The notes beneath the pieces were generated by a model. It saw nothing but the letters and a program-made list of their open reading frames with translations. It did not search any database and was not told the origin of the DNA. Positions 46,301 through 57,723 of a stretch of 64,000 bases of DNA are shown here, piece after piece. How positions within the stretch are numbered: position 1 is the first letter of the stretch; every line of letters starts with the position of its first letter. Made by a program: the position numbers and the translations under genes. Where the stretch lies: the NCBI RefSeq assembly GCF_030272615.1, contig NC_081411.1, forward strand, positions 831,686,160-831,750,159. Direction: 5' to 3'. This DNA comes from Cryptomeria japonica. Its lineage: Eukaryota; Streptophyta; Pinopsida; Cupressales; Cupressaceae.

Positions 46301-49300
46301 CCATATTTCCCAGATTAAGCATGATGGAGCAATTTCCATAATTTGGCAACGAGCTCTCCTTTATATGCAAGGGCCAGCTCTGAAATAAAGACTTAATTTC
46401 ATTCGACAAGGCTAAGATTAGTTCCAATTTTGCACAGAGCCATCTCCAACATTTGGAGGCAAAGGGGCAATTCAGGAGGAGATGATCCACTGTCTCTGAT
46501 TGGGCTTTGCAAAATATGCATCTAGAAGGTCCTTCATAACCCATTCTTGTGAACTTGTTTGCTGTTAGAATTTTTTTTTGAATTGCCAAGCATGCAAAGA
46601 TGCCCGCTTTCGGTATGATTTTGGAGCTCCAAAACATCTTTAGAGGGATATTGAGGTTGTTGTGCTCTGTAGGGCTGACCAGAATTCTATATCCATCCTT
46701 TGAGTTATATTGCCCTGTTTTAGAAGGCTCCCAAATGAGAGAATCGTCCCCTCTTCTTGGGCTGATATTTCTCGCCTGTAAGTGTCCTAAAAGTTCTTCA
46801 AGGTCCTTCCTTGGAATCGGCAGGCCCTCCATTGATTTCCACTTCCAACTATGTGAGTTTGGTGCATCTACCATTTCCAGATAGTCTCTAACTCTGACTC
46901 CCCAATTCTGTTTGAACCAATTTTCTGTGGCAGAGATATGAATGATGTTTGCCAATGGTGGGTAACCACCCCAAGAGTCTTCCCAGAATAGACTTGTTGA
47001 TCCATCATGAATATCCCAAGAGACCGAGTTTGAGATCAAATTTCTACAAGAGGTGATGAAGTTCCATATCCTTGATCCTTTAGGAAATGTCCCTGTTTTG
47101 AGGATGTTAAGATGGTTCTGGTCTGGGAGATACTTTGTTGCTAGCATTCTGACCCAGGAGGCATTTGGGTTTTTGATGAATTTCCATACTAGTTTCGCCC
47201 CCAAGGCTATATTTTGTAATTTAAAATCCTTAATGCCTAAGCCACCCATTGGTTTGGGCTTAATAATTTTGTCCCAGGCAATTAGCGCGATTTTCTGCTT
47301 CTCTTCAGTGTTTTGCCAAAAAAAAATCTCATCTTTTTTATGATGTAGGCATTGACACTAGATGTTAAGAATAAAATAGATAAAAGATAAGTTGGTAAGG
47401 CCGAGATCACTGCTTGAATCATGACTAATCTTCTCGCCCAAAACAACCATTTGCCCTTCCAGGCATTTGCACTTCTTTCAACTTTGATTTTTAGTGGATC
47501 CCAGAGTTTGGTGTTCCTTACACCTCTATCTATTGGGATGCCCAAATAGGTGCATGGAAGGCTTCCTTCTTTGTAGTTTAAAATTCTAAGAATTCTGGTC
47601 TGAAGTGAGATTGATGTTGTGAAGAAGAAGACTTTAGTTTTGTCCTTGTTTCTTAGCTGGCCTAAAGCCCTACCATACAGATCTAGAATCTGATTTAGGT
47701 GATTGGCTTCCTTAAGATTTGCTGACCCCATTAAGAGATTATCATCTGCAAACTACTGGTGGGTGGCTACGAAGTCTGTGGTTATTTTGATTCCCTCTAT
47801 CTTTTGATTGACATGACTAGCTTTGATGGCTCTTCCTAGAGCCTCCCCCATTATTATGTATAAAAAGGGAGAAAGGGGGTCCCCTTGCCTAATACCCCTT
47901 GAGGAAGAGAAGAAACTTGATGGCTTCCCATTAATCAATATTGAAAATTTGGGTGTTGAGATGCACTCAAATATCCAATTTATCCATTGCTTATCAAATC
48001 CAAAGGCTTGCATGATTTTACAAAGGAAACACCAATCTACACTATCATATGCTTTTGTAATATCTAGCTTTATTATCATACCTGGCCTATTTGTGCTTTG
48101 GAGGGTATGTATTGCTTCTTGTGCTACTATCACTCTATCGAGAATTGATCGGCCTGGTACAAACCCTGTCTATTCTTCTGAGATGATGCTATTCATGAGA
48201 GGCTTCATTCTGTTAGTCATGATTTTTGAGAGAATTTTATAAACTGTGTTGCATAGAGAAATAGGCTTGTAATCTCCAAGGTTTTTTGCTTTCTCCTTCT
48301 TTGGAATGAGTGCTATAAAAGTATTGTTTACCTCCTTAAGAATTTTCCCTGCTCTTCTTGAGCACTCTAAGGCTTCTGAGAGTTCATGTCCTAAGATATA
48401 CTAGCATTTCTTATAGAAATCTGTAGGGAGGCCATCCGGCCCTGGTGCCTTACCAGAGGGAAGCTGGTTTAGAGCTTGGAGAACTTCTTCCATTTTTATT
48501 TTCCCATTTAGGATCTGGTTCTGTTCTACTGTTATAATCCTGGGGATCCCAGACAACAACTTATTTTGATCCTGAAGATGGGATCCTTCAGTGTTATTCA
48601 GGAGATTGGAGTAGTAGGAGATAATCTCTTCTTTTATAACCTCTGGGTCCTCTGAAGTTTGGTTGTTTCTGACTTGTAGTTTAGATATCGAATTTTTTCT
48701 TCTGACTTTTGTTACATTGTGAAAAAACTTAGTGTTTTTGTCCCCCATTCTTAGTCAATTCTCTCTTGATTTTTGCTTCCAAAAGATTTCTTCTTTGGAG
48801 AGGATATCCTCGTACTCGAGTGGGAGGGATCTTTCCTGCTGAAAAGATTCTTGATCCATGCCCACCTTGATGATCCTGTCATTTAGGGCTGCTAATTGTT
48901 CTTCTATAAGTCTTTTTGATGAGAAGATGTTTTTGAAGTGTTGGGAGTTCCATTCAAGCAGTTTTTGTTTGACTAATTTTAGCTTTGCAATGAAACAGAA
49001 GAGTTTTGAACCCTCAAATGATTCTTCCTTCCACCATTTCTCTATCATTATAAGAAAATTTGGCTCTTTCATCCACATATTTTCAAATTTGAAAGGGGTC
49101 CTGGTTGATCCCTGAGTGCCTTGTAAAGAGAGCAAAATGGGATAGTGGTACGAGCCTGAGCAAGAGAGAACATTGCAGAGAGGAGTGAATGGGAAAAGAG
49201 TAAGATCCCCTTGCCAGAAGAATCTGTCTATTTTTTCTGCAATATTGCTAAAGCCTTTTCTCTTGTTGGTCCATGTAAAGGTGTCTCATGAGTCTATTTC

Positions 49301-52300
49301 AAAAAGGCCATTCCTATCAATTCAACTGTTAAAATCATGTTAAGCACTCCCTAAGCGAGTGATACCCCCCCTCTTATCTGATGCGCTCTTGATAGCATTA
49401 AAATCGCCCCCAATGAAGACTTGTTCTTCAAATAAGGTGGTTAAAATTCCATCTAGAGAAGACCATGTCTGTCTCTTTTTGGAAGGGGCTACTGGACCAT
49501 ATACATTGATTATGAAGAAAGAAATGTTCAACTACAGGAGAGTGATTTTAACAAGCATCCAGTCCTTATTAGATGCGATACCTTCAGCTTTAATATGAGA
49601 AGGCTTCCAAATTATTATTAGTCCTCCCGAGGAACCTTCTGATGCTACTGTAGTATCCAAAGAAGCTTGAAACGAGGAGCTTATCCCATTCCCAAAGGCC
49701 ACTGCTAACTTCTCTTCCAGTTTAGTTTCTTGTAGGAGGATTATATCTGCACTGACCAAAAGAATCTGTCTTTTGATCACCCTCTGTTTGTTAGGGGCGT
49801 TGAGTCTCCTAACATTCCAAGATAAGATTTTCATTGTTGTTCAGGAAGGGGGTTTCCCTTCCCTACTTTCCAAAGATCTAATAGTTTGGATTGATTTTCC
49901 GCCTTTCCATCCTAGGTTCTAACCTCTATGAAAGACTTTCGACCCTTCTTGGGTGGGGATGAGCCAAAATCCGGCTTCTCCAAGCCCTCCAAGTTCTGGT
50001 GAATCCCTAGCTTTTTTTTCTCCTTGATCTGTGAGTAAAGCATTGCCAAGGGGGTATCCAATATTGCATCCTGATCCTCCTCTCCTATCATGACATTTTG
50101 CAGAAGATTATGAGCATCCTGATCCAAAGGCAAATCCAGGTCGTTAGATTCAAACAACGGGGATATCAGGGAAGGGAAGGATAATTTCGAAGATAGGTTG
50201 AGAAGGGGCTTATGGAGAAGGCAGTTCGAGAAGGGGGAAGTTTCTCCCTCTGGAAGGGAGGTATTCTCTTTGTCCATGAAGCCTGCTTTAAGGTCCTCTT
50301 CAATAACCTCCTCCTCTTGCAATATTTTCGCAAGGTGACTATTATTGGATTTTGTGAATATGGCCGTGCGAAAATTTCCCCTTAACTTCTTAGGCTTGAA
50401 GCTGCTTTTCTTCCTAGAGGCTTTGGATGGAGGTTGGGAAAAGATGTTAAAAGCTCCTCTGCTCAAAGCTGAAGTTTTTTTTTGCCCAAACAAACTCCTA
50501 ACTACCTTTTGAGAATGAGGTTTGGCAATCGGGGATAAAATGAGATGAAGGCAAGGACCCGGGGAGGGAAAGGTGGCCAGAGGATCATGGCTAGGGGGCG
50601 GGGAAGCCAGGCCTGCAAATTTGTTACTCAAACTCGGGCAAGAGGAGGGGGAAAGAAGGACAAGGGGATCTGGAGCCACAAATAAAACCCGAGGAGAAGA
50701 AGAGACATTACCGAAAGACTGGCACAATGGCTTTGAAAGGGCTTGAGCCGGTATCACGACATCTAATTCTAGGGCAGCATCCCGCTCCAAGGTTCTCTTT
50801 TGAGGAGTTGAGCTCGCAAATTGTTTTGAGTGTTGAAGAGGGATATTGATGACTCCAAAAGATGCTGCCAAAGAGCTATTATTGACTATTTGGTTTCTCA
50901 ATAAGCATTTGCCAGGAACTACTTTACCCAATCTAATCACTTTTTGCTTCCATCTGCCCATCTTCGAGATGATCTCAAGCTCACTGTAGATGCCTTTGGA
51001 CAGGTCAATCTCAACATAAATGTTTGCTGTATCCCCTTTTTGACCTTCAAAAAAGTCTGCTTCAATTCCTACCAGAGAACCAAGAGTATCCCCTATCTTC
51101 AGGAGTGATTCCAGGCACTAGAATTCAGAAGGAAGGCCTACTAGGGATAACCAGATAAGAGTTTTCTGGAATCTGTGTTGTGCTGGATCAAACCCTGGTT
51201 TCCAATCCAGGAAATGGAATGTGGAGCCTTGACAAAACAAGGGACTACCCTTTGTGATTGTTTTCTTTAGTGTCGCATCCACATATTCTATGAACAAGAA
51301 ATTGTTCTGCATTTGTCTCACTGCTATAAAGTCTGGAAAGGATGATTTCCACCAATCCACGATATCTTTGCTTGTCCCACCAGTGCCACACCATTTCGCA
51401 AAGAAAACATTCTCCTTGAAGCGGACAAGTGAAGGGTTTAGAGATTTCGAAGGGAGCACAAAAAGTTTGCTTCCCATTGATTTCCTAAGCCATTTATGTT
51501 CCTTGCTTACAGATCCCAGTTGGTCGGGCCCTGAGGGGAAGGCCTTTCTGTTGTCCTTGACTCGCAAACCTCTGTTAGGCGGACCTAATGTGCTCCAAAC
51601 CTTGAAAAGCCATCTTGTTGTTGAAGGGGGGTAGTTTTGTTGTCTTTGTCGCCTAGACTGCTTCTTGGAATACATAGATTGATTAGAAGAAATAAATCTC
51701 TTCTGATGGGTTGCGATAGGAATACAGTTTAATCCTGTCGCAACCTTTTTTGCCCAAGTGTCTAGGTTCTGGTACTCCTCAATGGCATTTTGCCGAGAAA
51801 ACCAGTGGCAGTGGTTGACCGGGCTCTGAGACTGCGATTGATTTCGATACCCCGATCTTTGGTGCTGCTGGAGGGGAATGAGTCCACGAGTGGACCAACC
51901 CTGATTTCTCAGAGGTCCTATTCCGCGAGAAGTACCCTGGTTTCTCAGAGGTCGAAGCCCGTGGGGGGTCCAGCCTTGGTTTCTCAGAGGTCCAGCGTCG
52001 CCCATGACAATCCCCTATCCTTTAACTATACGGTTTTGATTTAACTATAGATTTACCATTCCTTGTCTAAAAATTAATCATGAAACCACCAGATGCCTGA
52101 AATTTTGGTGCTTAAAGTTTTAAGCTTGCCTATTATTACAAATTCCATAGGACCACCTGCTTATGAAAGCTCCTAAAAATTCTCAGCAGTACCTGCTGAA
52201 ATATCTTAGAAAGCCCAACTCTATAGGACTGCAGCTATTCCCGCTTGACTGCTTTCTATCTGTCACCAAATGCTAGAAGACAGAACCGGTACCGGTTGGC

Positions 52301-52958
52301 CACTACCAGACCTAGACTAAGTGCAGAAGAATACACTATTCAGTGTGTGCAAAGACAATGTTTAAAAATGTTACAATCAACACACTTTAACTGCACAAGT
52401 GAGAGAGTTTTTACCTGAGCAAGGATGCGGTCGCCCTGATAAATTGTACAGGATCGGTCAAAATAGCTGCCCTTGATACGGAAATCAGAGTATTTTTCGT
52501 CCCTATTACCGGCCATGAACACATCAAGCGCAGTCTTGAGCTGAAAAATCGACGATTTCCTTGCACTGAAGGCAAAATTTTTGTCGTCAGAGTTGTCACC
52601 TCTAAATGCTTCCCATCGCCTGTGCATCGAAAGCATCTGCAATGTAAAAAAGACTCTAATTAAAGCGGCTTTTGAATTAAATAATTAATGGCGAGCAGTA
52701 AAGATTGATTATTTATACCTTTTGTTTTAGGGTTAGCAGGGGATTTCCAGCGGCGTCTTGCAGGAGGCGGCGATCATGGAGGCTCATGACCTTTCCAGCG
52801 ACTCTGAAGACGACATTGCCGTTGGAGTCGGTGATGGCGAAATCTCCTCCGCTGAGAGTGAGGAGTTTCTTCTGCACTGTCAATTCAATGGGGTAAGGAG
52901 CGCAGAAGCGCTGGTGTACTACACAGAGGCTTTGGGGTTGCTGTAACTGGTACTGCAT
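40167..52958 (-). CDS. LURP-one-related (LOR) protein, three exons
   Basis: Coding exons 52958-52719, 52636-52415 and 40313-40167 join in phase 0 with GT-AG introns of 82 bp and 12,101 bp. The product is 202 residues with an intact frame, close to the roughly 215 typical of plant LOR proteins. It spans one LOR domain (tubby-like beta-barrel). Visible blocks: KKLLTLSGGDFAITDSNGNV, VMSLHDRRLLQDAAGNPLLT, MHRRWEAFRGD, FQLKTALDVF, FRIKGSYFDRSC, VLLGKDTFAV and GVDYAFIIALIIILDEIN. The family is plant-specific. Arabidopsis LURP1 is needed for defence against an oomycete, but most members have no known biochemical role. Introns at the same kind of positions occur in other LOR genes. Intron 2 holds two LINEs; whether it still splices efficiently is unknown. 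Confidence 0.9.
40570..43270 (+). mobile_element. Old LINE (L1-type) fragment, plus strand, in LOR intron 2
   Basis: Heavily mutated RT domain from about 40600: VSKVMVNQL, SRNILDGINTINEAIHS, a YPLSPFLFVIM-like segment near 40980-41010, and a remnant around the FADD position near 41110. A zinc-binding region follows at 42230-42421 (PPKVGTFVWFTLYKHI, then CPLCLNDEESSYHLP), then an RNase H remnant (KMNFEGVQDNSRAS near 42826, IEGDSMIYIN near 43012). The 5' half (ORF1, endonuclease) is absent. No target duplication was found. Confidence 0.8.
43271..43998. other. Non-coding intron 2 sequence between the two LINEs
   Basis: AT-rich, with A/T homopolymers at 43670-43950. No feature recognised. Confidence 0.5.
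43999..44013. repeat. LINE target-site duplication, left copy
   Basis: CAATCAACACACTTT, identical to 52374-52388. It lies directly beside the poly(A) end of the minus-strand LINE. Confidence 0.92.
44351..45241 (-). pseudogene. Third frame in the LINE 3' region, unknown family
   Basis: A single reading frame of 297 codons with two internal TAG codons (45016-45014 and 44818-44816). Content looks protein-like: a hydrophobic start with LDILWFFPGF, then KRLLTNSDPLILLAVKLILG, then VEILQELQEVLNKALHDSG, LINYYPFLLDLKGKEL and LSFLKWCFLGKDPG, and a Ser/Arg/Gly-rich basic tail. I do not recognise it. It lies between ORF2 and the poly(A), so it moved with the LINE. It could be a third ORF or captured 3' flanking sequence. 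Confidence 0.5.
45635..49834 (-). pseudogene. LINE ORF2: endonuclease, reverse transcriptase, RNase H (broken)
   Basis: 4.2 kb. The AP-type endonuclease has MKILSWNVRRLNAP, LLQETKL, VYGPVAP and IGGDFNAI; the usual SDH near its end reads SYHYP, so a catalytic Asp is Tyr. RT shows KAPGPDGLPTDFYK, LDITKAYDSVDW, GIRQGDPLSPFLY and FADD (near 47744). The zinc region includes CIFCKAQSETVDHLLLNCPF. RNase H has FDGASKGNPGPFG, NNIAEF, EGDSEIA and ADALSK, all four acidic residues kept. Breaks: TAG at 49532, three stops near 49340-49260, TAG near 48755, others near 48400 and 47750, and two opposite frame changes near 47265 and 46300. Confidence 0.88.
49912..52005 (-). pseudogene. LINE ORF1 (nucleic-acid-binding Gag-like protein), one nonsense codon
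   Basis: About 697 codons in a single frame with one internal TAG at 51120-51118. The N-terminus has repeats of PLRNQG every 12-13 residues. The middle has a DUF4283-type module of plant L1 ORF1 proteins (MGSKLFVLPSKSLNPSLVRF, then WWKSSFPDFIAV, then WLSLVGLPSEF), normally RNA-binding. The C-terminal half is Ser/Pro/Lys-rich. The stop follows SEF and may replace a Trp codon (TGG to TAG). No CCHC knuckle was seen. Confidence 0.8.
52374..52388. repeat. LINE target-site duplication, right copy
   Basis: CAATCAACACACTTT beside the LINE 5' end, 27-41 bp inside intron 2 from the exon 2 donor. Confidence 0.92.
52415..52636 (-). CDS. LOR gene exon 2 (74 codons)
   Basis: Acceptor ACATTGCAG before 52636; donor CAG/GTAAAAAC at 52414-52413. 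Encodes MHRRWEAFRG through YQGDRILAQ. Confidence 0.9.
52719..52958 (-). CDS. LOR gene exon 1 (80 codons)
   Basis: ATG at 52958-52956; donor AAG/GTATAA at 52718-52717. Encodes the N-terminal strands, ending LLTLKQK. The open frame runs one codon into the intron. Confidence 0.9.
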
Positions 52959-53125
52959 GTTTTTTTTCTCTTCTTTGAACCAGAAGATACCTAATTTGTC
53001 AGAAATTGCAGGTTGGGTTTTGGGGAATAAGGAAAAGAGGGAGTACCGACCGGAATTTGAGGGAAAAGATGAAGAGGATTTCCAAGTCGGTTAAGTCGGT
53101 CACTTTGTTGGTATGTTCAGTCACA

Positions 53126-53133
53126 TATAAGGG
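53126..53133 (-). promoter_or_regulatory. Possible TATA box of the LOR gene
   Basis: The minus strand reads CCTTATATGTGA, about 170 bp before the LOR start codon, which would allow a 5' UTR near 140 nt. Weak match, position-based. Confidence 0.35.
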
Positions 53134-53146
53134 CGGCTAAAGTTAT

Positions 53147-53212
53147 AGAATATATGATACTTTTCTTGGTGTTGAAGCCAAAGAATATATGCTACTTTTC
53201 TTGGTGTTGAAG
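53147..53212. repeat. Short tandem duplication (two copies, 35-bp period)
   Basis: AGAATATATG(A/C)TACTTTTC and the following TTGGTGTTGAAG occur at 53147-53177 and 53182-53212, differing at one base. Confidence 0.85.
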
Positions 53213-53509
53213 TTGTTCTATGATAGTGTAGATGGAGAATTAATGTGTTTTGTATGAAGATGAAAAAACTTGTGTCAATTAAAAAACAAAAAATAAAATT
53301 AAAATAAAATAGTTTCTATTTTTTATTAATTTTATAAAATAATAGAAAAACAAAAAAATTATTACATTTTGAAGACTATTTTTAAATAACAAAAAGTAAA
53401 AATGAAATAAAATAGATGTTACTTTTTTATTAATTTGATAAAAATAATGTTTAAAAAAAATAAATTTATCAAGACAATATATTTTTGTTTTAAAAATAAA
53501 ATAGAAAAT

Positions 53510-54261
53510 CTATTAATTGTGCAACAAAAACTCATTGTAAACTTATTGTTATTTTTTGTTTTAAAAACAAATATTTCTACAAACACTATGTTTTTAAAAA
53601 ATAAATAGAAATACTATCAAAGATGCAATGGGTAAAATTTTATTTAAATTGAGAAAGGAAAGAAACCATGACAATATTATTTATTCTCAATCTGGAAGAG
53701 TTCGACCAGTGGAAGGAGGCGTTATCAATCTGAAGAAATTCATCAGACGTGTTATGAATATAATCTTATAAAATTGAATACTATGAGGTTTTTTTGTTAT
53801 TCATCTTCTTCTACTCCCAATGGGTTGTCATCCATGCACTTATGGTGGTTGGAAAGTTGTGTTTCCCCCCTAATATTATAGTTCTATTAATTGTGCAACA
53901 AAAACTCATTGTAAACTTACTGTTATTTTTTGTTTTAAAAACAAATATTTCTACAAACACTATGTTTTTAAAAAATAAATAGAAATACTATCAAAGATGC
54001 AATAGGTAATTTTTTTTTAAAAACTGAGCAAGGAAAGAAACCATGACAATATTATTTATTCTCAATCTAGAAGAGTTTGACCAATGGAAGAAGGAGGCAT
54101 CATCAATTTGAAGAAATTCATCAGGTGTGTTATGAATAGAATCTTATAAAATTGAATATAATGAGTTTTTTTTGTTATTCATCTTCTTCTACTCCCAATG
54201 GGTTGTCATCTATGCACTTATGGTGGTTGGAAAGTTGTGTTTTCCCCCTAATATTATAGTT
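53510..54261. repeat. Tandem duplication of about 375 bp
   Basis: Copy one 53510-53883, copy two 53884-54261. Shared landmarks are TGTGCAACAAAAACTCATTG, AGAAACCATGACAATATT and CCCAATGGGTTGTCATC. Copies differ by scattered substitutions and small indels. No coding sequence. Confidence 0.9.
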
Positions 54262-57200
54262 CTATTTCCTCAATGATAATGCAGCTGCAATGATTGTCTA
54301 ATCTAAGTTTGATATGGGTTCAATATGTAATTTAGGTGGTTTAAGAAAGTTCTATTATTGTGATATTCATTTGGGTGATTGTGAATTGGTAGACGAGCTT
54401 GATGGAACATTTTATTTGATCAAAGTGATTTTGATTTTCTTTCAAGGCACAATTTTCTTAAGTTTGTGTCTGCTTATCCCTAAGTTAAAATTCAGTACAT
54501 GCTATAAGACCACATAAATAAATTAATGGGATGGTTAAAAATATCAATAGTAAAACTCAGACAGAGGTAAAAGAGCCTTCTAGGATTTTGTTTAGTGAAC
54601 AATTCAAAAGCCCATTACTAGCTTTTCTTTCCCCAAAATAAGACTCTAATGACAAAATTCTTCATCAAATTTTGGGGCTGTAGAAAATTTAAATGGCACA
54701 ATTATAAGATGACGCCTTTAATGCTACGCTATGCCTGCAAGAGACGAGAAGAATGGTTTTCAATTTTGATTATTATGTGTATATTGTTTGACAAGCGAAA
54801 TGTCTATATTCTTAGATTAAGATATTATCTCATTTGGTTGTTTAAAATTTTGCTTCAAATTCATTACAATAAAAATCTTTATTATTATTTATGAATATTA
54901 TATACTTTCAAATTTGATATCTCTCGGTGTATTTTACATAAGCTTTTTAAAATATAGGTATGCTAGTTAGTATTTGTATCAAAAAGAGGTGTAAGGGGTT
55001 GAGTCGATAGAAAATTCTATATAAATTAATATGTTAGAAATTACAATTTGATGTGTATATATGATACATTAATTTAATTTGCAGTATCTAATGTATAGAA
55101 TTTTTTTTTTAATAATACTTTGAAACACAATCTTTGACCTTAAGTCGATGATTTGTCTTCAAACTATTATTTTTTCTATGAATTTTACTCTGTGCTTTTA
55201 GTGATTTGTTTGTTTTGATTAACAACTTGACAATCTACATGTAAAAGATATGACAAATAATCAATTTAGTGGACAAACTATCACACTACATATGACAAAT
55301 AAACAATTTCATTAATGATTTAATATTTGTGAAATATCGTTTTAAATTTGTTTTCAAATATATATTTCTTCGTATGCATGCATAACATACCACTATACTT
55401 TGCTTTTGAAATTGATGTCTCAATCATACTTATAGTGAATATGAATCAATCTTATTTATTTAAAAGATAGGTCAAAACTCTTTAACAAAATTGTAATAAA
55501 TATATAGACTAAATTAATCTTAGAATATGGTATCATTGTAGGATAGTCCATGCACCAACATTTAGAAAAAAATACATTTAAAAGACAAATGTAAATTTAT
55601 TTTGAAATAATTATAAAAAATTAATACCTTCAAAATCATGTACACTTATGGCTATATTCTTATATGTTAGCGTTGAAACATAGGAGGCAGACAATCAAAC
55701 CTTAGCATTGTTGATAGAGAATACAATTTGTGCAGAATCTTGAGGTAAGTCACTTGCCATGGTTTCAACGAGATTTTTATGTACACAATCAAATCAATTT
55801 CTATTTTGTTTTATTTCATTAAAAAACTATTATGTCGTTATATGTTAAATCAAGACATTGGTTATGTGGTTGTATTTAAGGGTGTTTCTTACTTGGTTTT
55901 ATTTGTATGATGGATGTAAGATTTTTTATTCCATTGTTTTGGACTCTTATGAAAATATAAATAAAAAATAGAAATAAAAATAATGGAGACCAAGAAAAAT
56001 GGTAGAGTGGAATGACCAATGAAGATTTGTGAGAGGGATTAACAAATGATTTGATATATTTAGGTGCAGTTTACAATCTATGTTGTGGCACCTAGGATTG
56101 AGCCACATGATTTTTTTAGCATGCATAAACTCTTAACACGTTCAACTTATAATGAGCATAAATTTTTCTACTTAATTGATTTCTAAATAATAACCAATAT
56201 ATTCAACATGACGTCAACAATGTTATCATCACTTTTATAATTTAAATTCACCTATCTATCACACTTAATTTTCAAATACTTATTTTAATTATTCAAATAT
56301 ATTTAATCTAAATTTTTGCTATTTGACTGCATTTATCTAATTAGCCTTGATTATTTTTGTTCTTGTAATGCATTTGATTTCTTTACACTTTTATGCAAGC
56401 CATGGAGTACATTTATAAATTAATAGAAAGATGGAGCAACAACGATTATCATGAGATAAACAAGTAACTTGATTGTCGTGTCGTTTGGGTAATTCCATTC
56501 ACTCCATTGCCAAGATGTAAAACAATTGATAAATAGTCTTACAGGTTTCCTAAGCATATTCAAGAGGAAATACACGTTAAATGCTTAAGGGTTGACAAAG
56601 GAACATTTGGAAAAATAGTAGAATAAGAGGATCTTACAAATGTTAGGTGCTTCCACGGTTTGAGGATGTGACTTACAATTCACAAGGTAGTATTGGGTAT
56701 ATATGTTCATATTCCCTATCCCATCGTCGACACATCACAACAATAATTGGAGATAGAATTTGCGTACAAGACTAAGACAGTTGTATTTTGGTTGGCCCTC
56801 AGCCTCTTTGTCCTCTTCACTGCTACTGTCATATGATTGACTCTAATAAACATTTAAGTTCTAATACATGCATTAGGTTAATAAATGTAAGTCTTCAAGT
56901 TTGAAAGGGTGTTGACATGGCTTGAGTATGTGTAGGGTCATGGTAGGCCAAAAAGTGGTGATGTGAAAAAAATGTGTTTTTCCTTTGTTGAAAAACACAA
57001 AAATCTGCTTTGAATTTTTAATTGGGTTGTGAGAAATTTTTTTTGACTGCCACGAAATAGATATCCATTTGGAACATATATTCATTTAGAACAGATATTT
57101 GTTACCTATGGCACAATAAAAAACAAAATACAGTCCCATGAAGGTCATTTTTACCAGTTAGCGCAACATTTTGGGTGGAGAACGTGACCCTAGGTATCAA

Positions 57201-57723
57201 ATATCATAAATTATCTAATATCAATTTTGGAGAAACAATTTTCTTTGTAATTTCAACAATGTATGCTCAAATAATACCTTTTCTATCATTTTTTTGTTTT
57301 TGCATTCGTTTTTTGGTGTGGAATGAGAAATAAGGTTTTTTAATGTAAATTATGTTTTTTATTTCAAATTTTATTAATTATTTCAATTTTTTACTTTAAT
57401 TAGGTATAGCCATTGATGATGATCGAAACCACATCCCACCAAATCCACCCGCACTACCAAACCCTCCCGAACAAAATCCTCCTTAAATTCAAGACCTAAT
57501 AAATGCAAAATTAAAATGAATTGAAGGACATTTCCTAAATCTACTGTAGGCACCCTCATTTGTCTCCTTTGATAAACTCCTTAGATGCCATCATTTTGAA
57601 TGTGGAAACCCTCACATCCCAACATGGTGCTTTTATATAGCGGCAAGATTCCATGAGACAATAATATGTTGATGACTTATCATATGACCAAGTTAAAGAT
57701 TTGGAAATTTCTAAAGCTGAATT
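54262..57723. other. AT-rich intergenic DNA
   Basis: No gene or element ends recognised in 3.4 kb. All frames are short. The last five bases (GAATT, 57719-57723) would be the target-site copy of the copia element that follows. Confidence 0.5.

Larger units (their letters stand above)
44014..52373 (-). mobile_element. Full-length L1-type LINE inserted in LOR intron 2
   Basis: 8,360 bp, bounded by a perfect 15-bp target duplication, with a short poly(A) end (plus-strand T7 at 44015-44021, preceded on the minus strand by CTTTACCGATC). Order on the minus strand: 5' UTR 52373-52006, ORF1 52005-49912, ORF2 49834-45635, then an unusual 1.6-kb 3' part with a third broken frame. It is in the same orientation as the host gene. 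Stops and two frame changes show it can no longer move by itself. Confidence 0.92.

Noticed and set aside
47823-48242. 139-codon plus-strand frame
   Set aside because: Antisense shadow of the LINE RT domain.
51254-51634. 126-codon plus-strand frame
   Set aside because: Antisense shadow of LINE ORF1.
52705-52946. Plus-strand frames over LOR exon 1
   Set aside because: Shadows; the minus-strand frame matches the LOR family and has proper splice sites.
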